Origin: Pseudochryseolinea flava
GTDB lineage: Bacteria; Bacteroidota; Bacteroidia; Cytophagales; Cyclobacteriaceae
DNA: 64,000 bases
Direction of reading: 5' to 3'
Assembly: GCF_003286915.1 (NCBI RefSeq)
Contig: NZ_QMFY01000001.1
Coordinates: 558,001 to 622,000, forward strand
In this document: piece by piece, positions 28,691 through 37,496 of the stretch
How positions within the stretch are numbered: the first letter of the stretch is position 1
Layout: each line of letters begins with the position of its first letter
The notes under the pieces: model-generated
Told to the model about the DNA's origin: nothing
The model's database searches: none
The model's input: only the letters and a program-made list of their open reading frames with translations
Program-made: the position numbers and the translations under genes

Positions 28691-29164
28691 ATGTGGCAAA
28701 GAATTCAAACCCTATTTCTCATCGTCGTTATAGCAAGTCTTGTTGGATCGCTTCTTATGCCTATTTGGGCGTCGCAGGTGTCGGAAAGCAAGACACACCT
28801 TCTATATGCGTTTCACTATTCCATAAAAGAAAAGACGGCTACAGGCGATACGCTTACAACAGCCTATTTGCCATACGCCCTCACGGCATGTTTAATGGTT
28901 GCCGCGATTACACTGGCCATCATCGAAATTGGGCGTTATAAAAATAGACTGCTGCAATTGAAATTGGGCGCATTGAATTCACTGTTTATCGCTGGAGCTA
29001 TGGCGTCGGCATTATACTTTTCTTACCAGTTACATGGCCAATTGGGAGGTGCATTTGGTTTCGGACTATGGTTGCCTTTTGGTGCGGTGATCTCTAATTT
29101 CTTGTCCAACCAATTCATTCGCCGCGATGAAAAGCTCGTACGCGATTCAGACCGCTTGCGATAA
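28691..29164 (+). CDS. DUF4293 family membrane protein
   Basis: A 157-residue protein starting M-W-Q-R-I-Q-T-L-F-L, with four membrane segments and the C-terminal R-R-D-E-K-L-V-R-D-S-D-R-L-R. This start and end are characteristic of the Bacteroidota-specific DUF4293 family. The function is unknown. In many relatives the gene lies near rho; here it is divergent from the thiolase gene instead. Confidence 0.85.
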   Translation: MWQRIQTLFLIVVIASLVGSLLMPIWASQVSESKTHLLYAFHYSIKEKTATGDTLTTAYLPYALTACLMVAAITLAIIEIGRYKNRLLQLKLGALNSLFIAGAMASALYFSYQLHGQLGGAFGFGLWLPFGAVISNFLSNQFIRRDEKLVRDSDRLR

Positions 29165-29283
29165 CTTTGTTTACAATCTAACCTTATTTGCGGCATTTGT
29201 TGGTTATGCCGTATGCTGCCGCCGATGATATGCAAACATTGGCACGATCACTGCGTTATAAGGCTTCATAAAATTTACCCTTT

Positions 29284-29727
29284 ATGAAGAAGTTCTTATT
29301 CAGCCTCTTATTTCTGATTACCATTGCCGGAGCTGCCGTGGCGCAAGAGTATCGAATCATCACGACAATCGAATCGATTGTGCCTGCGGGTATCGGTAGG
29401 TCACGTATGCTCGATCCAAAACAATCGGCAGATTACAAACCATTGACGACATCGCGCACGGATGGAAAGAAGTCTGATCAAGGCGATGTAAAGCGCGACG
29501 ATATTAAAATAGACGCTTTCGACGAAACCAAGCTGCTCAACTTTTTTAGTGTTGCAGGCATTAACTTTCAAAATATTGCCTCCAATGATGCTGTTGTTTC
29601 CTCCAAGCTTACAGAGATGGCCAAAGAGGGATGGACCCTTGTATTTGTCACCAGCGGCGTAGAGAGTGACGGCGGCGAAACTGATGGAAACGGAATTTTT
29701 ATTACGCGATATATCTTCAAAAGATAG
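29284..29727 (+). CDS. Small secreted hypothetical protein
   Basis: A 147-residue protein with a signal peptide (M-K-K-F-L-F-S-L-L-F-L-I, cleavage near A-V-A-Q). The C-terminal part has K-L-T-E-M-A-K-E-G-W-T-L-V-F-V-T and ends I-F-I-T-R-Y-I-F-K-R. The pattern resembles the short DUF4177-like domain, in which a helix precedes a G-W-x-L-V strand. The function is unknown. It is followed by a repeat-containing gap. Confidence 0.7.
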   Translation: MKKFLFSLLFLITIAGAAVAQEYRIITTIESIVPAGIGRSRMLDPKQSADYKPLTTSRTDGKKSDQGDVKRDDIKIDAFDETKLLNFFSVAGINFQNIASNDAVVSSKLTEMAKEGWTLVFVTSGVESDGGETDGNGIFITRYIFKR

Positions 29728-29738
29728 TTCAGAAAACT

Positions 29739-29804
29739 TAAAAGCTTAAAGCAGAACGTCGAAGACGGCGCGTTTCGCGACGCACAAAGCGGAAAGCTCT
29801 AAGC
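29739..29804 (+). repeat. Heptad arrays, GCTCAAA family, interrupted
   Basis: Units TAAAAGC, TTAAAGC precede a GC-rich interruption; ACAAAGC, GGAAAGC, TCTAAGC follow, again with a 7-base period. The units resemble those at 15110-15146. Confidence 0.7.
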
Positions 29805-29808
29805 AAAG

Positions 29809-29854
29809 GTGTTTCAAGTTACTTGCGGCTACCCAAACGCGTGGCTTGAAACAC
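29809..29854. repeat. Perfect 10-bp inverted repeat
   Basis: GTGTTTCAAG at 29809-29818 is the exact reverse complement of CTTGAAACAC at 29845-29854, with a 26-base spacer. It could form a stem-loop in RNA or be a protein-binding site. There is no T tract after it, so it is not an obvious terminator. Confidence 0.75.
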
Positions 29855-29967
29855 TGCTATTTTCGCTTATCCACGGGGAAGCCCTCACTTTTTTGATTTT
29901 TTAATCCTGTCTGCTTACTCTATTATCCCTCCAATGCTGCTCCAAACAAGCTACGTTCGGCTGTACT

Positions 29968-30011
29968 CTATAAGTATAAGGTGAGTATAGGATAAGTACA
30001 GGATAAGTATA
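29968..30011 (+). repeat. Four tandem 11-bp units
   Basis: Units CTATAAGTATA, AGGTGAGTATA, GGATAAGTACA, GGATAAGTATA follow each other without gaps. The 11-bp period is close to one turn of DNA. A related AGTATA-rich stretch lies at 26899-26931. Confidence 0.85.
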
Positions 30012-30136
30012 AAATCTTTAACGGTCCTCGGTGGGTTATCGAATGCGATATTAGCAAAAAATGCCGGGCAGTAACCTCTGGTTTCGGCGACGAAGCGACG
30101 ATTGTATGCAAAGATGAAAATTACCGGGGCTTAATC

Positions 30137-30171
30137 GCTCTTAGCTCAAAGCTCGCAACTCACAGCTACCT
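30137..30171 (+). repeat. Heptad array, GCTCAAA family
   Basis: Units GCTCTTA, GCTCAAA, GCTCGCA, ACTCACA, GCTACCT with an exact 7-base period. The array has the same orientation as that at 29739-29804, so here the pair is direct, not inverted. Confidence 0.8.
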
Positions 30172-30253
30172 CACCATTTGCTGTCATCCTGTCATAATTT
30201 TAGTCTTGGAACAATTTTGGACAGCTCGGAATACGTTCAAAAACAAAAAATTT

Positions 30254-32161
30254 ATGGCAGAAGCACAGGAAAAAGGTACCATTTCAATTCATACTGAGAA
30301 TATCTTCCCCATCATTAAGAAGTTCTTGTATTCCGATCATGAGATCTTTTTGCGGGAATTGGTGAGTAATGCCGTTGACGCGACTCAAAAATTGAAGAAG
30401 TTATCGTCCATGGGAGAATTCACGGGCGAGCTCGGCGACCTTACCATAAATGTTTCGTTCGACAAAGAAAAGAAAACCATCACCGTTAGCGACCGTGGCC
30501 TTGGTATGACGGGAGATGAGATTAAAAAATACATCAACCAGATCGCGTTTTCTGGTGCCACAGAATTCGTAGAAAAGTTCAAAGACAAAGGTGATGCAAA
30601 AGACATCATCGGAAAATTCGGATTAGGATTCTATTCCGCTTTTATGGTGGCCGAAAAAGTAGAAATCGTTTCTCGTTCCTACAAAGTTGACAATGCCAGC
30701 GAAGCTGTTCGTTGGGAATGCGATGGTTCGACAGAATTTGAACTCACGCCAGCTGAAAAAGCAGAACGTGGAACAGACATCATTCTACACATTAATGCAG
30801 ACTCTGAAGAATTTTTAGACGAGTGGAGATTAAAAGGCATCCTTGACAAATACTGCAAATTCCTTCCTGTGGAAATTAAGTTTGGCATGGAGGGCGAAAG
30901 TGTTGAAGACGGCACAGACGAACAAGGCAAACCAAAATATAAGACGATCCAAAAAGATCGTATCATCAACAACCCGGCTCCGCTTTGGGCAAAATCTCCA
31001 GCCGAATTAAAAGATGAAGATTATCTAAAGTTCTATAAAGAGCTGTATCCATATACTGAAGATCCATTGTTCTGGATTCATCTCAATGTAGACTATCCTT
31101 TCAACCTCACCGGCGTATTGTACTTCCCTAAAGTAAAAGCCGATTTTGAACTTCAGCGAAATAAAATTCAACTCTACAGCCGTCAAGTATTTATTACCGA
31201 TGAAGTGAAGGATGTCGTTCCCGACTTCCTCATGCTTCTTCACGGTATTCTTGACTCGCCAGATATTCCGTTGAACGTTTCTCGTAGCTACTTGCAGAGC
31301 GACGCGAACGTGAAGAAAATTAGCGCACACATTACCAAGAAAGTAGCCGATAAACTTCAAGAGTTATTCAAGAAGGACCGAAAAGATTTTGAGAAGAAGT
31401 GGGATGACATCAGCATATTCGTGAAGTACGGTATCATCAGCGACGACAAGTTCTATGATAAAGTAAAAGACTTTGCGTTGTTTAAGAATGTTGATGGTCA
31501 GTATTTCACTTTTGAAGAATACAAAGAGAAGGTTAAAGCCAACCAAACAGATAAAGACGGGCAACTTATTTATTTGTATACATCGAGTGCAGGAAAGCAA
31601 GACAGCTTTATCCAGGCAGCGAAGAACAAGGGCTATGATGTTCTTCAACTCGACGGTGTGATCGATAGTCACTTCATCAATACGTTGGAGCAGAAGCTTG
31701 AGAAAACTCAGCTGAAGCGTGTGGATAGCGAGATTGCCGACAAGTTGGTAGAAAAAGACGAGAAGCTTGAAAGCGTGTTAAGCGAAGATGAGAAGACACA
31801 AATTAAAGGTGTATTTGATAAAGCCATAAACAACACAACATTCACGGTAACAGTTGAATCGCTGTCGACAGATGAATTGCCGGTGGTTATTACCATGAGC
31901 GAATTTATGCGTCGTATGAAGGACATGGCTAAGCTTGGTGGTGGTGGCGGATTTGGTTTCATGGGCAATATGCCGGATAACTATGCTGTCGCGGTAAATG
32001 GTAATCACTCCATCATCCAAAAGATCTTGACTGCATCCAACGAAGAGCAAAAGATTAAACTCGCAAAACAAGCATACGATCTAGCGTTGCTATCGCAAAA
32101 TATGTTAACAGGCGCCGACCTCACGAGCTTCATTAAAAGAAGTGTAGAGTTGGTGAGTTAA
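30254..32161 (+). CDS. htpG: Molecular chaperone HtpG (Hsp90)
   Basis: A 635-residue protein from the ATG at 30254 (M-A-E-A-Q-E-K-G); the upstream in-frame TTG at 30206 adds residues unlike the family. The GHKL ATPase domain has S-N-A-V-D-A, S-D-R-G-L-G-M-T and G-K-F-G-L-G-F-Y-S-A-F. The middle domain has the conserved R-G-T-D-type loop and S-R-S-Y-L-Q-S-D, followed by the dimerisation domain. It is a cytosolic ATP-dependent chaperone. Its leader lies downstream of the repeat-bearing gap and it ends in its own terminator. Confidence 0.96.
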   Translation: MAEAQEKGTISIHTENIFPIIKKFLYSDHEIFLRELVSNAVDATQKLKKLSSMGEFTGELGDLTINVSFDKEKKTITVSDRGLGMTGDEIKKYINQIAFSGATEFVEKFKDKGDAKDIIGKFGLGFYSAFMVAEKVEIVSRSYKVDNASEAVRWECDGSTEFELTPAEKAERGTDIILHINADSEEFLDEWRLKGILDKYCKFLPVEIKFGMEGESVEDGTDEQGKPKYKTIQKDRIINNPAPLWAKSPAELKDEDYLKFYKELYPYTEDPLFWIHLNVDYPFNLTGVLYFPKVKADFELQRNKIQLYSRQVFITDEVKDVVPDFLMLLHGILDSPDIPLNVSRSYLQSDANVKKISAHITKKVADKLQELFKKDRKDFEKKWDDISIFVKYGIISDDKFYDKVKDFALFKNVDGQYFTFEEYKEKVKANQTDKDGQLIYLYTSSAGKQDSFIQAAKNKGYDVLQLDGVIDSHFINTLEQKLEKTQLKRVDSEIADKLVEKDEKLESVLSEDEKTQIKGVFDKAINNTTFTVTVESLSTDELPVVITMSEFMRRMKDMAKLGGGGGFGFMGNMPDNYAVAVNGNHSIIQKILTASNEEQKIKLAKQAYDLALLSQNMLTGADLTSFIKRSVELVS

Positions 32162-32189
32162 TAGCTGCACATTAATGACGGATATTACA

Positions 32190-32216
32190 AAGGGGGCGAT
32201 AAGCTCCCTTTTTTTT
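32190..32216 (+). terminator. Terminator after htpG
   Basis: Stem AAGGGGGC/GCTCCCTT (with one G-T pair) and a GATAA loop, followed by six T residues. Confidence 0.85.
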
Positions 32217-32275
32217 GTGGCCTCACGCCGAATACTTTTTTTTACTTACTTTCGTTTTGCTATTATTTACCGACC

Positions 32276-33100
32276 ATGCGCCGCATTGCCTTAACACTTG
32301 GTATTACGTTGATCTCATGCATTTGTGCTGTTGCTCAGGAGCAGCAAGATCAGCAATTTACGATCGATACCCCAGCAAGTCTCGATTTCCAAAAGGAGGA
32401 AACACCGGACAACAATACGGGTAAGAAAAAGAAAGTAAAAAAACGCGTCTACTACGGCATTAAAACGAAGAAAGGATTTACGCGAAAAGGTTTTGGCGAT
32501 AAGGTGACATACGAATTATTCTATTATCTAAAAAAATCAGAAAAGCCTTCGACATTCGTTCGCGATATCTATTGGTATGATTTCAGACAAAAGTCAATTC
32601 GTAAAACAACTTCCGCATCGTTCGATCCCAAAAATGGTGTACTCCTTCATGGACCTTATGAAAAACGCCAAGGCGAAGTTGTTTTAAAAAAGGGCATCTA
32701 TTACAAAGGAACATTGCATGGACGCTGGTTAACCTACAACCGCGACAGCACGCTTACCGATAAGGAGAAGTATTATAGAGGTTGGCCGAAAGAATCGTTG
32801 GTTTCTTACTACGATCCACTGGAGCGAAAACGCATGAAAGAAATGACGCCCGTTGAGTTCGGTGAGAAAGAGGGATTTTATTATCTCTTTCATGACAATG
32901 GGACGCTTGCTGTGCAAGGTGAATATCATTGGGATTGTAAGGTTGGCGATTGGACAGAATATTATCCTACTGGAAAACGAAAGCGCATTCTTGCTTATCC
33001 TAAAGAGCCGTTCGATAAAGAGGTGACTCCTTATATCAAAATTGAATGGAACGATAAGGGAAAAGAAATCTATCGCAACACAAAAATGGCTGGCAGGTAA
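32276..33100 (+). CDS. Secreted MORN-repeat-like hypothetical protein
   Basis: A 274-residue protein with a signal peptide (M-R-R-I-A-L-T-L-G, cleavage near A-V-A-Q). The mature part has several degenerate MORN/YwqK-type units, such as G-P-Y-E-K-R, G-I-Y-Y-K-G-T-L-H-G-R-W-L-T-Y, and G-E-Y-H-W-D-C-K-V-G-D-W-T-E-Y-Y-P-T-G. Such proteins occur on the surface or in the periplasm of Bacteroidota; the function is unknown. It converges on the FG-GAP lipoprotein with only eight bases between stops. Confidence 0.75.
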   Translation: MRRIALTLGITLISCICAVAQEQQDQQFTIDTPASLDFQKEETPDNNTGKKKKVKKRVYYGIKTKKGFTRKGFGDKVTYELFYYLKKSEKPSTFVRDIYWYDFRQKSIRKTTSASFDPKNGVLLHGPYEKRQGEVVLKKGIYYKGTLHGRWLTYNRDSTLTDKEKYYRGWPKESLVSYYDPLERKRMKEMTPVEFGEKEGFYYLFHDNGTLAVQGEYHWDCKVGDWTEYYPTGKRKRILAYPKEPFDKEVTPYIKIEWNDKGKEIYRNTKMAGR

Positions 33101-33108
33101 CGCAGTGG

Positions 33109-34629
33109 CTATTGGCCAGCGTGATGGATTGGTTTCTTTTCAAAAACGCCTGTTCGATCATTACCCATGTAGGCACCCCAAGTTGGCACGGTGAATGACA
33201 CGTTGGATGAAAGCCTGATCACTTGCATGCCTCTGAATTTATCGACTTCAAAATTATTACGCTGTATGGCGTAAACTACATCTAACTTTCCATCACTGTC
33301 GAGGTCACCGATCCAGGGTGTTGTCGAAACATTCTTAGCAGCTTGAGGTTTCGTGATGGTGATCGTCTTTCTATTATGAACATCAAAACAACGTAGCGAG
33401 ATTTGATCTGAGTCGAGAATGGTTCCTGCCGCAAAGCCGGGGGGATTACATTCGAAGTCATTGACGGTAGTGAACACCTCATCAAAACCATCGTTGTTCA
33501 CATCGTAGGAGACACCAGACGCATAGCCAAAACATCCGAGAGAATCAGCATACAGTACGCTCCCATCTTTTCCATCAAGCGCTAGCTGAATTGACCCTTT
33601 GTTGTCTGGCCACGCGCCTTTGCTAAACGTTGAGAAGAAGTCAGGGATATCGTCATCGTTAAAATAACCAGGCGTAACCGAACAATAAGATTCAGTCGTT
33701 CCAACTTGTCGCTCCCAAATGATTGCGTTACGTTTCCCATCGATCGCCATCATTTTTCCTGAGAAAGAATTGATTACTATATCTTTTACCTGATCACCAT
33801 TGATGTCGACCAACGTGGGAGGACCAATAAAACCTTTCTCGATTACCGTCGCCAATTTGCGCGCGGAAGAAATATTGCCAGCCATCAATGAATCCAACGA
33901 TACTCTAAAAAGATTGCCACCAAGTGTTTCACCTCCGGTACCGATAATGACGGAGAGTTTTCCGTCTGAGTCAAAGTCGTGCACCACGGGTGACATATAG
34001 GTTTCCTTTCCATCAGGAATTGTGTCAACGGCTAGCAACTTTCCGGTCCTGCTAGCGAACACAGCGAGTACACCAGGATACCTGTCCTTTTCAGCGTTCG
34101 GCCTTGCTTTAGCATTGCCACCATTAGAAACAAGTACATCTTGCAATTGATCGCCGTCTTGATCGGGAATGAATTGTGCATTGTAAAAATTGTATTGCAA
34201 GCAACACGCTTGAACGGGTGTTTCAGTTGAAGCCTTGAATTCCCAAACGGTATTGCCATCGATACCGTTTAGGCATTTGAGTGTTTGTCCTCTTCCACCA
34301 ATAAATACTTCTGGTACGCCATCACCCGTAACATCAAGAAAGTTTGCGGAACCCACTACTTGATCAGATGATGGAACTTGCCAAAGTATTTTTCCCGTGG
34401 CGCCATCGAATGCAAGTATCCCGGTAGGACACGCTTCAAACTCTTTTAAGCCACTGCCCAATACGATATCAAGTATTCCATCTCGGTTAAGGTCTACACA
34501 CTGCGGAGACGAATTTGTTCCAAGTGTCTCAGAGGTGTATATCCATTTGGTTTCAAATTTAGGCTTCGTGTTACACGCCCATGCCAGGAGAGATAGTAGT
34601 ACGAGCTTCAGTAGTATATAACGGGTCAT
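33109..34629 (-). CDS. FG-GAP/PQQ-like beta-propeller lipoprotein
   Basis: A 506-residue protein from the ATG at 34629. A lipoprotein signal ends at L-L-A-W-A-C, with Cys as the predicted lipidation site. The body holds repeated calcium-loop-like segments typical of FG-GAP/VCBS propellers, such as D-L-N-R-D-G-I-L-D-I-V, D-V-T-G-D-G-V-P-E-V-F, D-Q-D-G-D-Q-L-Q-D-V, D-F-D-S-D-G-K-L-S-V and D-V-N-N-D-G-F-D-E-V. Each has the Asp-rich D-x-D/N-x-D-G pattern. It is probably envelope-located and may bind a ligand or protein; no enzyme motif is seen. Confidence 0.82.
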   Translation of the reverse strand: MTRYILLKLVLLSLLAWACNTKPKFETKWIYTSETLGTNSSPQCVDLNRDGILDIVLGSGLKEFEACPTGILAFDGATGKILWQVPSSDQVVGSANFLDVTGDGVPEVFIGGRGQTLKCLNGIDGNTVWEFKASTETPVQACCLQYNFYNAQFIPDQDGDQLQDVLVSNGGNAKARPNAEKDRYPGVLAVFASRTGKLLAVDTIPDGKETYMSPVVHDFDSDGKLSVIIGTGGETLGGNLFRVSLDSLMAGNISSARKLATVIEKGFIGPPTLVDINGDQVKDIVINSFSGKMMAIDGKRNAIIWERQVGTTESYCSVTPGYFNDDDIPDFFSTFSKGAWPDNKGSIQLALDGKDGSVLYADSLGCFGYASGVSYDVNNDGFDEVFTTVNDFECNPPGFAAGTILDSDQISLRCFDVHNRKTITITKPQAAKNVSTTPWIGDLDSDGKLDVVYAIQRNNFEVDKFRGMQVIRLSSNVSFTVPTWGAYMGNDRTGVFEKKPIHHAGQ

Positions 34630-34753
34630 GCCAGGTCGACTACAGTAGTCGGCGAACGAAAAACATTGGTTATTACATTTCACGACGCAATCATAGTGAA
34701 CGGAACTGAGTCGTACAATTTTTTAAGACAGATCGCAAAGTTATGCTGCGCAT

Positions 34754-35110
34754 TCAATTAATGGCATCTTCGAAATGGCTGATTTCCGGTGCCGATTCAT
34801 CTGCGAGCATGACAGACACAACATCGAAGCGAACATGGCCGCACCAATCTGTAGAAAAGATGTAGTGTTCGGCAGCGTCGTAAATTCTTTTTGCTTGGGT
34901 AAGCGAAACAAATTCCTCTGGTTGGCCATAGCTCACGGAAGTACGTGTTTTCACCTCTACAAATATTAACCAGTCCTGTCGCGTCACAATGAGGTCTATT
35001 TCTGCGCGGCCGTAACGAAAATTCCTTGCTACTACGTGGAAGCCCTTTTTCTTAAGGAATTCTGCAGCCAGCGCTTCACCTTTGGCGCCTGTTTTAATTT
35101 TATCGCTCAC
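34754..35110 (-). CDS. YraN/UPF0102 family endonuclease-like protein
   Basis: A 118-residue protein starting with K-G-E-A-L-A-A-E-F-L-K-K-K-G-F. It has the PD-(D/E)XK-type core E-I-D-L-I-V-T-R, F-V-E-V-K-T-R-T and Q-A-K-R-I-Y-D-A-A. The family resembles Holliday-junction-resolvase folds, but its role is unknown. It is transcribed away from the phosphosugar isomerase, with 41 bases between starts. Confidence 0.9.
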   Translation of the reverse strand: MSDKIKTGAKGEALAAEFLKKKGFHVVARNFRYGRAEIDLIVTRQDWLIFVEVKTRTSVSYGQPEEFVSLTQAKRIYDAAEHYIFSTDWCGHVRFDVVSVMLADESAPEISHFEDAIN

Positions 35111-35120
35111 AATTAAATAA

Positions 35121-35128
35121 TACCTTTG
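35121..35128 (+). promoter_or_regulatory. Candidate -7 promoter element TACCTTTG
   Basis: An exact TAnnTTTG match 23 bases before the isomerase start codon, inside the short divergent gap. This distance fits transcription starting just upstream of the gene. The -33 box is not clear. Confidence 0.45.
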
Positions 35129-35151
35129 AAGTTGATTAGCACATACTCATT

Positions 35152-36159
35152 ATGTCGGCAACAAAGAAATACATCGAAACTTTTACCAAGCAGCTTTCGG
35201 ATGCACTGAAAATTGGTCAGGCATTAGACCTCGACAGACCTGGAAGTGATATCCGTAACATTGTAATCGCAGGGATGGGTAGCTCAGGTATCGCTGCAAA
35301 CCTTGTTGAATCACTAACATTCGGCAGAATTCCAATACCTGTAACGGTTTGCAAGAGCTATAACATTCCCCAGTTTGTTAGTCCACACACACTATTTATT
35401 GCCAGCTCCTTTACGGGAAACACAGAAGAAACTGTGGCTGCCTTAAACAAAGCGTTGCTGAAACGTGCACATGTTATCGCGATTGCTTCCGGTGGAAAGT
35501 TGCTCGACATCTGCAAAGAGTATAATCTGTTCTACATACAACTTCCGCATGCATCTGAAAGCCCGCGTGCAATGCTTCCCTACATTATGACGGCCTTGAT
35601 GTATGCACTTTATCATACCAATTTGATCGGCGCTGCTTTCATTAAGGAAACAGAAAACGCAATTGAATTTCTTAACCGCGGAGAAAAAGGAATTCAATCG
35701 GAAGCTGAATTGATAGCTAAAAAATTAAAAGGAAAACTTCCCATCATTTATTGCGACAACCGAATTCAGGCTATGGCGTTGCGCTTTCAGCAACAGCTCA
35801 ACGAGAACGCCAAGCAAATGGCACATGTGAATACATTCCCGGAAATGAATCACAACGAACTCGCTGGGTGGAGATTTCCTGAACAACTCATGCCTATGCT
35901 TCAACCGATCTACCTGTATTCTGATCACGATCATGAGCGTGTAGAAAAAAGGATGGAACTTTGTCGCGACATCTTCGAGAAAAAATCCAACCCGATCATC
36001 GATATCATCGGTGAAGGCGCTTCGCTATTAGAACAATACTACTACCTCATCCACCTCACCGATTGGATCTCATGCTATCTTGCAAAAGAGAATGGCGTCG
36101 AACCAGATCCGGTGGACTCAATTGATAATCTGAAATCAGAGCTAGACAAATTAAGATAG
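35152..36159 (+). CDS. Bifunctional phosphoglucose/phosphomannose isomerase
   Basis: A 335-residue SIS-domain protein. It has I-V-I-A-G-M-G-S-S-G-I-A-A-N near residue 42, S-S-F-T-G-N-T-E-E-T near 87 and the H-N-E-L-A-G-W region typical of archaeal and Bacteroidota bifunctional PGI/PMI enzymes. It interconverts glucose-6-phosphate or mannose-6-phosphate with fructose-6-phosphate. lipB follows on the same strand. Confidence 0.9.
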   Translation: MSATKKYIETFTKQLSDALKIGQALDLDRPGSDIRNIVIAGMGSSGIAANLVESLTFGRIPIPVTVCKSYNIPQFVSPHTLFIASSFTGNTEETVAALNKALLKRAHVIAIASGGKLLDICKEYNLFYIQLPHASESPRAMLPYIMTALMYALYHTNLIGAAFIKETENAIEFLNRGEKGIQSEAELIAKKLKGKLPIIYCDNRIQAMALRFQQQLNENAKQMAHVNTFPEMNHNELAGWRFPEQLMPMLQPIYLYSDHDHERVEKRMELCRDIFEKKSNPIIDIIGEGASLLEQYYYLIHLTDWISCYLAKENGVEPDPVDSIDNLKSELDKLR

Positions 36160-36217
36160 AACTTGTTTCATTTCCGAAGTGTTTGCTATAGGAAAACCAG
36201 AAGATTTGAACAGGAAA

Positions 36218-36943
36218 ATGCTAATGACAGATCTTGCGTTGAATAAAAAAACGACTTACGAAAACCTGGGGCTTATCGACTACAAGAAAGCTTGGGACTA
36301 TCAGACGTCGCTCTTTGAGAAAATCTTAGCGATCAAATCAGCGAACCGCGACCTGCCTGTCGATCAACATCAGCAAACGGAAAACTATCTCCTCTTTTGT
36401 CAGCATCCACATGTTTACACGCTCGGAAAGAGTGGCAAAGAACAAAATCTTCTCGTGAAGGTTGATGATCTACACGCCATCGATGCTACCTATTATCACA
36501 TTAATCGTGGCGGCGATATCACGTATCACGGACCGGGTCAACTGGTTGTTTATCCAGTGATTGACATGGAAAACTTCTTCACCGACATTCACAAATACAT
36601 GCGGTTGCTTGAAGAAGCCGTGATTCAAACCTGCAGCCGATACAACATCAGCGCAGGTCGCATTAAAGGACTTACTGGCGTGTGGGTAGATTTTGAAAAT
36701 GAAAAAACTGCACGAAAGATTTGTGCCATGGGTGTGAAGACGAGCCGTTGGGTGACTATGCATGGATTGGCATTGAATGTGAATACCAATCTCGAATACT
36801 TCAAAACAATTGTTCCTTGTGGTATTGAAGACAAAGCCGTAACATCAATCGGACAAGAAGTCGGTCATGCTATAGATTTTGCAGAAGTGGAAAACGAACT
36901 GAAGAAAAATATTGTACACTGTTTTGGAATGGAGCTGCTATGA
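36218..36943 (+). CDS. lipB: Octanoyltransferase (lipoate biosynthesis)
   Basis: A 241-residue protein if started at the ATG at 36218; a second ATG at 36224 and a GTG at 36179 are alternatives, and the first residues are not conserved. It shows H-P-H-V-Y-T-L-G-K-S-G, N-R-G-G-D-I-T-Y-H-G-P-G-Q-L-V, K-I-C-A-M-G-V-K and the catalytic region near P-C-G-I-E-D-K-A-V-T-S. It transfers octanoyl groups from ACP to lipoyl domains, for example those of the E1-linked complexes. The next gene starts on an ATGA overlap. Confidence 0.95.
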   Translation: MLMTDLALNKKTTYENLGLIDYKKAWDYQTSLFEKILAIKSANRDLPVDQHQQTENYLLFCQHPHVYTLGKSGKEQNLLVKVDDLHAIDATYYHINRGGDITYHGPGQLVVYPVIDMENFFTDIHKYMRLLEEAVIQTCSRYNISAGRIKGLTGVWVDFENEKTARKICAMGVKTSRWVTMHGLALNVNTNLEYFKTIVPCGIEDKAVTSIGQEVGHAIDFAEVENELKKNIVHCFGMELL

Positions 36944-37344
36944 TTAAAGATATCACGATACCGGAAGTAAAAAACGTTACACTCGCAGTGGTGCGTATAA
37001 AAAATATTGGTGAGCAAGATGAATGGAAAGTTTATCTTATCAACAGCAACGATCACGCGATCGAAAATACACTTGTATCGAGCAAAGGCTATGGAGAGAA
37101 GGAAGGAGAACAACAAAAAACTTCAATCCTTCGTCATTATCTCGCTACCATCGATGCACACGCTGCTGTGTTGATTGAGCCTATCGACCCGGCATTGTTC
37201 CACCTCAACAACGAATACTGGGTGAGCTATTACATCGGCACTCAAATCTTCGACAAACGTTTTGTATTTGTACCGGATACAATCGACGAAAAGAATCTGA
37301 CCTTTATCAAAGAATTGGAGATGGAGGGCGTTTTACATTCTTAG
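36940..37344 (+). CDS. Hypothetical protein coupled to lipB
   Basis: A 134-residue soluble-looking protein starting M-I-K-D-I-T-I-P-E-V-K-N-V-T and ending E-M-E-G-V-L-H-S. It has no signal or membrane segment. The start overlaps the lipB stop by four bases, which indicates translational coupling. I do not recognise the family by name; comparable proteins accompany lipB in other Cytophagales, as far as I recall. The function is unknown. Confidence 0.75.
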   Translation: MIKDITIPEVKNVTLAVVRIKNIGEQDEWKVYLINSNDHAIENTLVSSKGYGEKEGEQQKTSILRHYLATIDAHAAVLIEPIDPALFHLNNEYWVSYYIGTQIFDKRFVFVPDTIDEKNLTFIKELEMEGVLHS

Positions 37345-37496
37345 TCGTTTGTTAATCGGATGTTTAAGACGTATTGCTGCATGACGAAAATAGATTCACA
37401 TCTTGTTGAACACCCGAACACTTTAAAAAAATTTACCTGACAATCTTCATCTCGCTATAGGATTATTCTCACATACTCCCCAATTTTCCACGCAGT

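Larger units (their letters stand above)
29728..30253. other. Repeat-bearing intergenic region before htpG
   Basis: A 526-base gap without a convincing gene. It holds heptad arrays near both ends (29739-29804 and 30137-30171), a perfect 10-bp inverted repeat at 29809-29854 and a four-copy 11-bp tandem repeat at 29968-30011. The htpG start is taken at 30254. An RNA gene here is possible but not shown. Confidence 0.6.

Noticed and set aside
29809-29854. Terminator hairpin after the small secreted protein gene
   Set aside because: The spacer is 26 bases and no T tract follows, so a factor-independent terminator is unlikely.
30206-30253. Longer htpG start at TTG
   Set aside because: The added 16 residues are unlike Hsp90 N-termini; the ATG at 30254 gives the normal start.
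33101-33108. Hairpin CTGGC/GCCAG at the converging ends of the MORN-like and FG-GAP genes
   Set aside because: Short stem, large loop and no T tract; not convincing as a terminator.
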